The notes under the pieces are model-generated. The model was given only the letters and a program-made list of their open reading frames with translations. It was not told the origin of the DNA and ran no database searches. 64,000 nucleotides of DNA, from assembly GCA_016756855.1 (NCBI GenBank), contig JAESPD010000005.1, forward strand, positions 1 to 64,000, given 5' to 3'. The translations under genes and the position numbers were made by a program. The stretch comes from a gamma proteobacterium endosymbiont of Lamellibrachia anaximandri. Lineage in GTDB: Bacteria; Pseudomonadota; Gammaproteobacteria; Chromatiales; Chromatiaceae. Below are positions 47,279-55,638 of the stretch, one piece after another (positions within the stretch are counted from its first letter, which is position 1; each line of letters opens with the position of its first letter).

Positions 47279-47457
47279 TTGTCCCACTCCCGATTTTGTT
47301 CAAAATCTGTATTTATCTTCCGGCCGCCTTAAGCGCAACAGGAACCTATTTCTGTCCGGCCAACATACTGAATTCTTAAGCCGAATACCATATTTGTGTC
47401 TCTAAGTTCACATTTTTATCTTGATGCCAGTAGTAAAAGGGTGTTTCTGAACTGCAG

Positions 47458-48808
47458 CTAATGATTTGGTATCAGAGCAACCAGATCAGCCCCGCCAAGC
47501 ACCGATTTCCCGACAATCAACTCGCCTCCATAGGCACTGATGATATCGCTCACCACTGCCAGCCCTATACCCTGTCCCGGCTGCTGCTCATCCATGCGCC
47601 TGCCTCGCTGCAAGACACTTTCAGCCTGAGCTTGTGGGATACCTGCCCCGTCATCCTCAACGTGCAATTCAATACCATCGCCGCTGGTGAGGCCGGATAT
47701 CCGCACTCGCTGAGCGCCATATTTCCAGGCGTTGTCCATCAGATTGCCCATAAATTCCATCAGATCACCCTCATCACCCGGAAAGGAGATCTTCCGGCAG
47801 ATCCAGTTCCCAGCGGATACCCTTTTCCAGATAGACCTTACTGAGCATTTTGGCGATCCTGTCCACTGCAACCGCCACCGGAATAGTGCGGGACAATGTG
47901 GAACGCCCGGATGCCGCAGCCCGCTGCAACTGGTGACTGACGATCTGGTTCATGCGGTCGACCTGGTCAGCGAGTTGGCGACTTTCATTCCGATCGCCTG
48001 TTTCCGGCAGCTCGGCCATACCTTGCAGGATTGCCAGGGGGGTTTTGAGACTATGGGCAAGATCGCCCAGACTATCCCTGTATCGCTGCTGTCTTGACTG
48101 AGCCTGGCGAATCAGGGAATTGATGCTATCTGTAAGCCCGGTCAACTCCTGCGGATAGACCCCTTTGAGTTGATCCGACCCTCCGGATTCAATATCACTC
48201 AGCTCATCGGATACCTTGCGCAGCGGGAACAATCCCCAACGCAACACTCCCCCCTGCGCCAGTAACAGCACCAGCGCCGCACCACCCAGCCAGTAGAAAA
48301 GTGTATTGCGGAAGGCGCTGATCTGAACCTGATGCGACTGCATGTCCTCCACGACCGAAAGCACATAACGGCTTTCGACACCGTCAAAATCCTCCCAGGA
48401 GACACCGAAGCTGAGGGCAACCACTTCGCCGCCATTACCGGAGCGAACCTGATTGAAACGCCGGTCGCCAGGCTCCACCAACGACTTACCAATATTCAGA
48501 TGACGCCCCACAGCTGAGGCAGAACGCCAGTCGAACGAAATTTCAGGACTATGGACCTCTGCATAGAATCCGGAATCCGGCAGGTTGAAACGGGGGTCAG
48601 AGAGTAGTTCCGGCATCGTCAGCCGACCCTGATCATCCTCACCCGCCGCTGCCAGCAGTGCATAAACGCTGGCCTGTAAACTCTCCTTCAGCGCCTTCTC
48701 TGTGCTGGATCGAAAGGCCTTGTCCAAGGCCACCCCGGTCAAACCCAGGAAGGCTGTCAGCACCAGGCTTGCAGCCAGCAGCAGGCGGACGTGTATCGAT
48801 AGATTCAT
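47458..48808 (-). pseudogene. PhoQ-like sensor histidine kinase split by a frameshift
   Basis: The first frame (48808 to 47774) gives 344 residues: two membrane helices (about 8-28 and 165-185), a periplasmic sensor loop, HAMP-like linker, and the H-box DLAHSLKTPLAILQG. It stops at LPEDLLSG with two TGA codons (47771-47776). The remaining domain lies in another frame (to 47458): FPGDEGDLMEFMGNLMDNA (N box), VEDDGAGIP and GQGIGLAVVSDI. Removing one base from the run near 47785-47788 joins them as LPEDLFPGDEGD and gives a complete kinase of about 449 residues. As read, the ATP-binding domain is not translated with the rest. Its start overlaps the regulator stop (ATGA). Real inactivation or a sequencing error are both possible. 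Confidence 0.85.
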
Positions 48809-49485
48809 CCCGATCTGGCAAGTACGAAACGGTATCCCCTGCCTCGCAGGGTCTCGATCGGCTTGTAGTGCTCTTCGGGATCGAGTTTTTTACGCAACCG
48901 GCGGACGAAGACCTCGATCACATTACTGTCACGATCCCAATCCTGGTCGTAAAGATGCTCAGTCAATTCGCTCTTCGAGACCACCTCGCCGGCATGCATC
49001 ATCATATATTCAAGCACTTTGTATTCGTATGCGGTGAGATCGATGGGAGCGCCATCGAGTTTTACGCCCTGGCTGCGAGTATCCAACTCCACCGGACCAC
49101 ACGCCAATACCGGCTGGGACCAACCTGCCGCCCGCCGCAGGAGAGCATTCAACCGCGCCAGCAACTCTTCGACATGAAAGGGTTTGACCAGATAGTCGTC
49201 CGCACCCGCTTCAAGACCTTCAACCTTGTCCTGCCAGTTGCCCCGTGCGGTAAGGATCAGGATTGGAAAATGTTTACCCGATTTCCGTAGTTCGCGGATC
49301 ACCTCGATGCCTGACATCTCCGGCAGACCAATATCCACGATCCCCACGTCAATGGCATACTCCCGCCCCAGGAAGAGTCCTTCGCGGCCATCCGCACCGG
49401 CATCCACGGTAAAACCTTCGCGGCTCAACCGTTCGGCCAGCGGCTCTCTCAACTCCGCTTCATCTTCTACCAACAAAACACGCAC
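48805..49485 (-). CDS. PhoP-like OmpR-family response regulator
   Basis: DNA-binding response regulator of 226 residues from the GTG at 49485 (MRVLLVEDEAEL), with GAGGG upstream. Longer frames exist but are untypical. The receiver has the acidic pair in VEDE, the phospho-acceptor Asp in VDIGLPEMSG and the lysine in VKPFHVEELLAR. The winged-helix domain ends with SNVIEVFVRRLRKKL and RGRGYRF. It lies between the PepSY gene and the kinase, an order common for PhoPQ-like systems that respond to cations or envelope stress. The cognate kinase is frameshifted here. Confidence 0.92.
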   Translation of the reverse strand: MRVLLVEDEAELREPLAERLSREGFTVDAGADGREGLFLGREYAIDVGIVDIGLPEMSGIEVIRELRKSGKHFPILILTARGNWQDKVEGLEAGADDYLVKPFHVEELLARLNALLRRAAGWSQPVLACGPVELDTRSQGVKLDGAPIDLTAYEYKVLEYMMMHAGEVVSKSELTEHLYDQDWDRDSNVIEVFVRRLRKKLDPEEHYKPIETLRGRGYRFVLARSG

Positions 49486-49498
49486 GATTTTGTTCCCT

Positions 49499-49792
49499 CT
49501 ATCTGCGGCGATTGCCCGCAGGCGCATGCTTACGCCCCCTGGGAAGCTGCTGCCCACTTCTACCGTCGATCTGCATCCGTTTTGCCCGTCCCTGATTATC
49601 CAGGATGCGGATATCGTAGATCTCCCGGCCTTCCCACTCACGGGTCTCAGCCGATATCACCCTGCCGTCACTGTCACGGCGGGCACTCTCAACCGCCTGA
49701 TCCAGGGTTATGCGATTACCCGCCAACGAGGCATCAGCCCCAAGCAATATCAATAGCAGCCACATAACGTTCAGCTTTCGAGTCAGACGCAT
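49499..49792 (-). CDS. PepSY-domain periplasmic protein
   Basis: Protein of 97 residues with a signal peptide (MRLTRKLNVMWLLLILLGADASLAG) and one PepSY-like domain: ITLDQAVESARRDSDGRVIS and YDIRILDNQGRAKRMQIDG. Such proteins often precede PhoPQ-type two-component genes and may modulate the sensor. It is 13 bases upstream of the regulator start on the same strand. The basic tail (LPRGRKHAPAGNRRR) is distinctive. Confidence 0.82.
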   Translation of the reverse strand: MRLTRKLNVMWLLLILLGADASLAGNRITLDQAVESARRDSDGRVISAETREWEGREIYDIRILDNQGRAKRMQIDGRSGQQLPRGRKHAPAGNRRR

Positions 49793-49862
49793 TTCGGTTC
49801 AACCTGTGCCATGGGAGGAAAACCGTACTGCCAGCGCATTGCCTCGATCTTCCAGCCACGAA

Positions 49863-50390
49863 TTAAATATCATCCACTGGGGTGACACCAACCCGAACAC
49901 GAATCCGCTTGCCCGGATGGCGTTTGGTGCGAGTGGTGAACACCTTACCTTTATAACGATACTTTACACGATAGCCGACCAACTGTTCTTCATACTCGGT
50001 ATAAGTTTCGACCTCGCACTGCCGTTCCGTGGTGGTGGTATAGTGTCCTCCACGCCGGTTATGGGAGATATCGTTGCCAATCGATGCGCCCAATAGAGTA
50101 CCGGCAATGGTAGAGGCGTCGCGTCCGCGCCCCCGACCGAACTGATTACCGACCACGCCACCGAGGATGCCGCCGAGCACGGTGCCTGTATAGGATTTAC
50201 GCCTCGGCTGGTAGTGGGTGACCTGTTCATCCCAACAGTGCTTTTCAGGCCGTGAGATCTCGATGGTCTTGTAGATGGGGTCAACATCGATAACCTTGGC
50301 GGTGTCCCGGTAGTTGTGGCCGTGGCCGGCAGTTGCACTCATGGAGGCAGCCAGCAAAACGGTTCCGAGTGTGATGGCGATCTTTTTCAT
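49863..50390 (-). CDS. Glycine-zipper 2TM-domain envelope protein
   Basis: Protein of 175 residues with a signal peptide (MKKIAITLGTVLLAASMSATA). The glycine-zipper region is GTVLGGILGGVVGNQFGRG followed by AGTLLGASIGNDI, the 17-kDa surface-antigen-like fold. The C-terminal part is basic with two cysteines (CEVETY… and HCWDEQ earlier). Such proteins are outer-membrane or periplasmic, sometimes linked to envelope stress or to SlyB-like function. An AGGAG lies five to six bases before the ATG. Monocistronic as far as visible. Confidence 0.82.
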   Translation of the reverse strand: MKKIAITLGTVLLAASMSATAGHGHNYRDTAKVIDVDPIYKTIEISRPEKHCWDEQVTHYQPRRKSYTGTVLGGILGGVVGNQFGRGRGRDASTIAGTLLGASIGNDISHNRRGGHYTTTTERQCEVETYTEYEEQLVGYRVKYRYKGKVFTTRTKRHPGKRIRVRVGVTPVDDI

Positions 50391-50540
50391 GGTTCTCTCC
50401 TAAACGATGTCTTAACCATTTGGACGAAACCTTTGGCTCATCCTTTGATTACAGACTACGCCCTGCAAACTGAACCGGGCCTTAACCGAGAAAATGATCG
50501 CCCGGCACGCTTTAGCGGGGGCTATTGGAGACAGACGCAG

Positions 50541-50621
50541 GCCCGATCAAGCGTAGCGGATCGGGCAAACTGAAATTGATAATTGCCAAGGGGTTGCCGC
50601 TTCCGCTGCACTTGAACCGAC
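50541..50621. repeat. REP-like palindrome pair, copy 4 (second unit degenerate)
   Basis: A perfect GCCCGATC / GATCGGGC unit around AAGCGTAGCG (50541-50566) is followed by a degraded second unit, GCCGCTTC / GAACCGAC around CGCTGCACTT (50596-50621). Order equals the copy at 24.4 kb. It lies 3' of the methyltransferase gene. Confidence 0.8.
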
Positions 50622-50644
50622 CTACGCAAACCGGGCATTCAGCA

Positions 50645-51229
50645 TCAAACCTTCTGCGCCACGATCATGGCAACATCCCGAAGTCCCTTGCTGAGATCCC
50701 CCAGGCGGTTCTCCTCCCGGTAGAAACGGATCGAAAGGGGTGACAGGAGCGCGATGAGTTCATTGTCGCCAAGCCGGTAAGCAGGGTTTGACGGGCCGGT
50801 GTCAGAAACTGCAATGCGGGTAAAGGTCTGGTAGAAGATCAACCCTCCCGGCTTAAGGGCTGCAATCAGGGCAGGCATTAACCCACGGTCAAGAAAATAG
50901 CTGACCACTATCACATCGAAGGCGTTCTCTGTTAGCGGATCCTGCTCCACATCCTTTTGCTCCGCATTGAGAACCAACCCCTCTGAATCTGCCAGATGTT
51001 GTAACCGTTCCACCGCAACGCTGGAGAGGTCCCATGCGCTGACATCCATGCCGAACCTGGCCAGTTCCAGTGCATTGCCACCCAACCCGCAGGCCAGATC
51101 CAGCGCATTTCCTGTTTCCGGCAACAGATGAAGGTTCTGCAACAGCACTTCGGCTGCCGATGGCTGCTTGTCGGGATCAGCGTGGCGCTGATCCCACATC
51201 ATCTTGAGTTCGGCTGTTGCCTTCTCCAT
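50645..51229 (-). CDS. Class I SAM-dependent methyltransferase
   Basis: Methyltransferase of 194 residues with the SAM-binding motif ALDLACGLGGNALELAR (about residues 43-59), motif II in VSAWDLSSVAVERL and FDVIVVSYFLDRGL. It resembles the TehB/UbiE-like small methyltransferases that act on metals, thiols or small molecules. The start overlaps the metZ stop by one base pair step (ATGA), so it is coupled to sulfur-amino-acid synthesis. Substrate unknown; a link to methionine or sulfide metabolism is inference. Confidence 0.88.
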   Translation of the reverse strand: MEKATAELKMMWDQRHADPDKQPSAAEVLLQNLHLLPETGNALDLACGLGGNALELARFGMDVSAWDLSSVAVERLQHLADSEGLVLNAEQKDVEQDPLTENAFDVIVVSYFLDRGLMPALIAALKPGGLIFYQTFTRIAVSDTGPSNPAYRLGDNELIALLSPLSIRFYREENRLGDLSKGLRDVAMIVAQKV

Positions 51230-52419
51230 CAGAGAGCATCCAGCCCACGAGCCAGGTCAGCCTGAATGTCGGCGACACTCTCCAGCCCCACGGCGATCCT
51301 CAGCAACCCGGCAGATATACCAGAGGCCGCTTTCTCCTCATCGGAGAGGCGCCCGTGGGTGGTGGTGGCAGGATGCGTGATAGTCGTCTTGGTGTCTCCA
51401 AGGTTGGCGGTGATCGAAAGCATGATCGTCGCGTCGATCACAGACCAGGCCGCCGGCTGACCGCCCTTGAGTTCAAATGAGAGAATCCCACCCGCTGCCT
51501 GCTGTTGTTGCAGTGCTATCTCATGTTGGGGATGGGAAGCCAGTCCAGGATAGTGGACCCGGGCGACCTGCGGATGCAACTCAAGCCACTCAGCCAAAAC
51601 CTGAGCACTCTGCGAATGGGCCAGCATACGCAATTGCAGCGTCTCCAGGCCTTTAAGAAACACCCAGGCGTTGAAAGGGCTCATGGTCGGACCGGCAGTA
51701 CGCAGGACGCCAAACACCTCTTCCCCAACGAGTTTGCTGTCGCCAACTACCGCACCGCCAACGCAGCGGCCCTGTCCGTCCAGGTATTTGGTGGCTGAAT
51801 GCACCACGATATCAGCGCCCAGTTCCAACGGCCGTTGCAGCGCAGGTGTACAGAAACAGTTATCCACCACCAGCAGACAGTCGCGCTCGTGCGCCAATGC
51901 AGCAAGGGCCGGCAAATCAGAGATTTCGGTGAGTGGATTCGATGGAGTCTCAAGAAACAGCAACTTTGTCTCAGGACGAATCGCCTGCTCCCAGGCGCCC
52001 AGGTCACTGAGTTCAACAAAGCTGGTTTTTATGCCGAACCTGCTGAGGTATTTATTGAAAAGTACCGTGGTGGTTCCGAAAACACTGCGTGAAGAGACGA
52101 TATGATCCCCCGCTTCGAGCAGGCCCATGCAGGTGGCGAGAATTGCCGCCATACCGGAAGCGGTGGCGACGCAAGATTCGCCCCCCTCCAGCGCCGCCAG
52201 GCGCTCTTCAAAGATGCGCACTGTGGGATTGGTGAAGCGGGCATAGATATTGCCCGGCTCGTCTCCGCTGAATCTTGCCGCCGCCTCGGCGGCACTACTG
52301 AAGACAAAGCTGGAGGTGGGAAAGATGGGTTCGCCATGCTCCCCCTCTGCTGTTCTTGCGTGTCCTGTACGGATTGCCTGGGTGGCAAACTCCCAAAGAG
52401 TTGGATCATCTATCGGCAT
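51229..52419 (-). CDS. metZ: O-succinylhomoserine sulfhydrylase
   Basis: PLP enzyme that makes homocysteine from O-succinylhomoserine and sulfide by direct sulfhydrylation. The protein is 396 residues. The PLP lysine is in SATKYLDGQGR, with NIYARFTNPTVRIFEERLAA (part) and TPSNPLTEISD typical of the gamma-family. The AGGAG-TAAAAG spacing before ATG 52419 is ideal. Direct sulfhydrylation fits a cell with abundant sulfide. MetZ could also be read as cystathionine gamma-synthase, but its N-terminal sequence fits MetZ better. A structured leader with a terminator-like hairpin precedes it. Confidence 0.9.
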   Translation of the reverse strand: MPIDDPTLWEFATQAIRTGHARTAEGEHGEPIFPTSSFVFSSAAEAAARFSGDEPGNIYARFTNPTVRIFEERLAALEGGESCVATASGMAAILATCMGLLEAGDHIVSSRSVFGTTTVLFNKYLSRFGIKTSFVELSDLGAWEQAIRPETKLLFLETPSNPLTEISDLPALAALAHERDCLLVVDNCFCTPALQRPLELGADIVVHSATKYLDGQGRCVGGAVVGDSKLVGEEVFGVLRTAGPTMSPFNAWVFLKGLETLQLRMLAHSQSAQVLAEWLELHPQVARVHYPGLASHPQHEIALQQQQAAGGILSFELKGGQPAAWSVIDATIMLSITANLGDTKTTITHPATTTHGRLSDEEKAASGISAGLLRIAVGLESVADIQADLARGLDAL

Positions 52420-52601
52420 CTTTTACTCCTGTCGTAATGCGATCAACAAGGGTGCTGCCGGATCTGGAAGTGTCCAAACAAAAAAACCGCCCAACGGCGG
52501 CTAAAGCAGATACCCTCGCTTTAGCAGTATTTATCAAGCGCCCGCAATTTGAGAAAAATCGGCGCTTCGAAAAGGTTAGCCCCGGCATCAGTGCGTGTCA
52601 A
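52420..52601 (-). promoter_or_regulatory. Candidate metZ promoter and structured leader with terminator
   Basis: On the minus strand TTGACA (52596-52601), a 17-base spacer and TAACCT (52573-52578) form a promoter. Beginning at the predicted start, the transcript would fold into P1 (AAGCGCC / GGCGCTT, 52536-52567), then P2 (GCTAAAGC / GCTTTAGC, 52500-52525), then an intrinsic terminator CCGCC-GTTG-GGCGG with seven Ts (52480-52500). The terminator ends about 60 bases before metZ. P2 and terminator share one base pair position, which would allow switching. No known SAM, SAH or cobalamin riboswitch consensus was recognised. The 130 bases beyond it to 52731 hold no gene. It could simply be the terminator of the upstream phnD-like gene. 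Confidence 0.45.
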
Positions 52602-52731
52602 TCATCATCTACGAGCCGTTCGAGTAAAACCTTTGAACTACGGAAAAATAAATTATCCAATCTTGCTTGTCTTGTTGCCCAGGAAATTCGATGCAATATT
52701 CAATATTTTACTTCTCCGCAACCCTTATCTG

Positions 52732-53535
52732 CTACCAGCTATAGGTGTTGGGGTCGATTTTGCCTTTGGCCATCAACGCTAGACTGAAATCCAGAGTAGT
52801 GGGATCGAAGTCCACCATCTCGGTAGCACCGAATACATCTTTGCTCGCTTTGGCAGCATCGATAATTTTTGCCTTTACGTCAGCCGAAACACCCTTGGAG
52901 GCAGAAAGCACGTTGTCAGGATTCTTGGTTTCTGACACGCCTGGTACCTCGTACATGGCAAGTTCAGGAAAACGCCTGCTATTACCCGCCCACCACCAGT
53001 TCTTTACCACGCCAGCCTGCGCCTTACCGACCTTCACAGCACCACAGGTAGCACCATGGTTCTTGGTGGGAATGGCCGCTTGACCATCAGTTGCCGCCTT
53101 GGCACTGGACTCACCGGAACTGGCACCCACTGCATAGGCAACTTTGCTCGGACTGCCACTCAGGATTGCAACTGGATCTGCGCCTTTCGGATAAACCAAC
53201 ACGCCGGAGTAGAACTCCTTGCCGCTGGCGGCCTGCACCAACCCTTCGCCCAGACCACGGGCTCGGATGATCGCCTGCACAAAAGAACCTACATAAACCA
53301 GCGCCGGTTTACCGGAGGAGAAAGTGTCTAGAATCTGAGGGTAGCTGCTCGCGATACGTGGTCGAATCAGCAGACCTGATTTGCTACTCAATTCGGTCGT
53401 AATCACTTTAGCCTTGGTGGCCTTGGCCTTCCAGCCGGGTGAAAACCAAAGATCGATGGCTTCAGTGGCCAGGGTTACACCGCTGAACACCGTGGCGAGC
53501 AGAAGTACCAAGGTGCGAAAGATAGTGTTTTTCAT
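52732..53535 (-). CDS. Phosphonate/phosphite-type ABC substrate-binding protein (PhnD-like)
   Basis: Periplasmic protein of 267 residues from ATG 53535 (GAGG seven bases upstream). A signal peptide MKNTIFRTLVLLLATVFSGVTLA is followed by a type II binding fold with SGKPALVYVGSFVQAII and AAIPTKNHGATCGAVKVGKAQAG. Family members bind phosphonates, phosphite or other small anions. No permease or ATPase gene is beside it. It is divergent from a chemoreceptor gene, so it might deliver ligand to that receptor. Ligand unknown. Confidence 0.78.
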   Translation of the reverse strand: MKNTIFRTLVLLLATVFSGVTLATEAIDLWFSPGWKAKATKAKVITTELSSKSGLLIRPRIASSYPQILDTFSSGKPALVYVGSFVQAIIRARGLGEGLVQAASGKEFYSGVLVYPKGADPVAILSGSPSKVAYAVGASSGESSAKAATDGQAAIPTKNHGATCGAVKVGKAQAGVVKNWWWAGNSRRFPELAMYEVPGVSETKNPDNVLSASKGVSADVKAKIIDAAKASKDVFGATEMVDFDPTTLDFSLALMAKGKIDPNTYSW

Positions 53536-53843
53536 GGGTAAACCTCTATTTCGTTTCAATACTGAAATATGTACAGGTGCTTTTCTATGGACTTCACATA
53601 CGACAAATCCAATACATGCAACAGGGTTATCGACATTTCGATCGCAATCTTTAGGCCATTGAGAGAATTATTGTCGGCTGAGCAGATGCCTTGCAGATTA
53701 AACCAATCGCCCTTCCAACGGCTAATCACTTACTATTTCTAAAGTTATTCCACAAGGTGCCGCCATACGAGTCTGAGGTGCGTACTTGAAGTCACCTGAG
53801 CAAGTTTTACAGCTGAAATTTTTTGTATTGCCGAGGAGACATC
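53536..53843. other. 308-bp divergent region between the binding-protein and chemoreceptor genes
   Basis: No gene seen. The last 14 bases carry the chemoreceptor ribosome site (AGGAG-ACATC-ATG). No sigma-28 element and no clear -35/-10 pair were recognised on either strand. Promoters of both divergent genes should lie here. Confidence 0.5.
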
Positions 53844-55610
53844 ATGGCTTTAAAACCCGGATTATCAACCCAAAAAAACGCCAAGGGAGGTCTGTTGCTG
53901 ATCTTCGGTGTCATGGTCTTTGTGTTGGTAAGTGTGGGTTTTGTGGCCTTCAGTCTTATCCTCCCGTCACAAGTCAGTTCTTCTCTTGAAGATGAGATCA
54001 ACAACCGTATGCTGCCGAGTGTGCGTACTGCTGTTGAAGAGTCGGGTCATGCCATCAAGGCGGAGTTGGACATAAAACGGGACGCCACTCTCGCCCGAAT
54101 TAAAAAGACCTTCTCCAAGCAGATCGAGGCCAAGGGCAAAGCCTTGATCAAGACACTCTTGCCCCTGGTTGAAAACTATGACTTTGATACCGCCAAGCAG
54201 ATACTGGTGGATACCGTTGATTCCGACAGCGCAATTGCAGGCATTCATTACCGGCTGCAAGCTGACGTCAAACCCGACACAATCGGCGATACATCCTCTA
54301 ACGGTCTACTCTCATTCAAGGTGACAGAGAAAAGCAGTTTTGCCGATCTGGAGGTTAATCTGCTGGCATCGCCCAACCTGATGGTGCAGGCGGAAGAGGA
54401 GGAAAAAAGTTCCTTTACCAGGATAGAGCAACAGATGAAGGAGGCGAATCAGGCACTGGAACAACACATACTCAAAGACTCCCACACCATGCAGGACAAC
54501 ATTTTAGCCTCCCTGCGTAGACTTGTCTGGTTACTCGCCATAATAGGTGTGGCAGTACAAGTCGCTATCACTCTGCTGGTGATGCATCGGCTATTGATTG
54601 TCCCTCTTGAAAGAACCAAGCGGTATCTGCTTACCATTTCAGAGGGAAATCTGACCCAAGACCTCGATTATCATAGCAACAACGAACTGGGTGAGATGGC
54701 CGAAGCCATGAACACCATGGTAAAGAACCTGAGACGGATCGTCGCGGAGATCAATAGCTCTGTAGCAACACTGAACAGTCACTCTGACAGCCTGAGCCAA
54801 AGTACTGGCGGTGTGGTTCAGGGGGCACGCGAACAGGTAATCCAGGCAACACAGGCTGCAGCAGCTATCACCGAGTTATCGGCATCCTTCAGCGAAGTGG
54901 CTCACAGCAGCAGCAGTGCATCAGAATCCGCCAGATCTGCTTCTGAACAGGCCCAGTCCGGCCGTGATATCGTTTCAAGAACGGCCAGCGGCATGAACAC
55001 TATCGCAACTACAGTGTCTGATTCTTCCGCACTTATCAGCGAACTGAAGCGCCGCAGCGAAGAGATTGGCAACGTCATCAATGTGATTAATGGAATCGCC
55101 GAGCAGACAAACTTGCTGGCGCTCAATGCCGCTATCGAAGCGGCGCGTGCAGGAGAACAAGGTCGTGGTTTTGCCGTGGTTGCGGATGAGGTCCGCACCT
55201 TGGCTGGCCGCACCAGTGAAGCAACAAAAGAGATTTCACAGATGGTCGAGAAGATCCAGCTAGACACCAGTAAATCAGTGAAGAGCATGAGTTCAGTGAA
55301 CGATCAGGTAGATAGCGGGGTGGAACTGGCGAAAAAGGCTCTCACAGCCATGGACAAAATTGTGCAATCCTCGGATGAGAGTATGCAGATGGCAACGAGT
55401 ATTGCCACTGCCGTGGAGCAACAGTCCGTTACCGCGAATGAAGTCTCTGGGAGTGTTGAAAACATGGCCATGGTCAGCAGAGAAACCGAAGAGGCCAACA
55501 CGTCAATGCAGCTGGCTGCTCAGGAACTTGCACAACTCGGATCAGACCTCAATACGACCACCTCATGGTTTGAAGTTAACGAACGCTGGGAGACCGATCA
55601 AAAGGAGTGA
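53844..55610 (+). CDS. Methyl-accepting chemotaxis protein
   Basis: Transmembrane chemoreceptor of 588 residues from ATG 53844, which has a perfect AGGAG five bases upstream (a further in-frame start at 53823 is weaker). TM1 is at about 14-38 and TM2 at about 230-250, with a periplasmic sensor of about 190 residues, mostly helical. A HAMP domain follows ([22 protein letters not shown], part), then the signalling domain with the hairpin tip [20 protein letters not shown] and [16 protein letters not shown]. It has no C-terminal CheR-binding pentapeptide. Divergent from the PhnD-like gene. Confidence 0.92.
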   Translation: MALKPGLSTQKNAKGGLLLIFGVMVFVLVSVGFVAFSLILPSQVSSSLEDEINNRMLPSVRTAVEESGHAIKAELDIKRDATLARIKKTFSKQIEAKGKALIKTLLPLVENYDFDTAKQILVDTVDSDSAIAGIHYRLQADVKPDTIGDTSSNGLLSFKVTEKSSFADLEVNLLASPNLMVQAEEEEKSSFTRIEQQMKEANQALEQHILKDSHTMQDNILASLRRLVWLLAIIGVAVQVAITLLVMHRLLIVPLERTKRYLLTISEGNLTQDLDYHSNNELGEMAEAMNTMVKNLRRIVAEINSSVATLNSHSDSLSQSTGGVVQGAREQVIQATQAAAAITELSASFSEVAHSSSSASESARSASEQAQSGRDIVSRTASGMNTIATTVSDSSALISELKRRSEEIGNVINVINGIAEQTNLLALNAAIEAARAGEQGRGFAVVADEVRTLAGRTSEATKEISQMVEKIQLDTSKSVKSMSSVNDQVDSGVELAKKALTAMDKIVQSSDESMQMATSIATAVEQQSVTANEVSGSVENMAMVSRETEEANTSMQLAAQELAQLGSDLNTTTSWFEVNERWETDQKE

Positions 55611-55638
55611 ACATCAAAAACACGGGCGCTCTTGGGCT

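Noticed and set aside
52406-52588. 60-codon open frame across the metZ leader as a leader peptide
   Set aside because: It starts upstream of the predicted transcript start, is not methionine- or cysteine-rich, and runs into metZ; the hairpins explain the region better.
53823-53843. Longer start for the chemoreceptor
   Set aside because: The ATG at 53844 has a perfect ribosome site directly upstream; the extension does not.
53790-53843. Sigma-28 promoter for the first chemoreceptor (GCCGAGGA near 53830)
   Set aside because: The match lacks a -35 of the TAAAG type and coincides with the ribosome-binding site.
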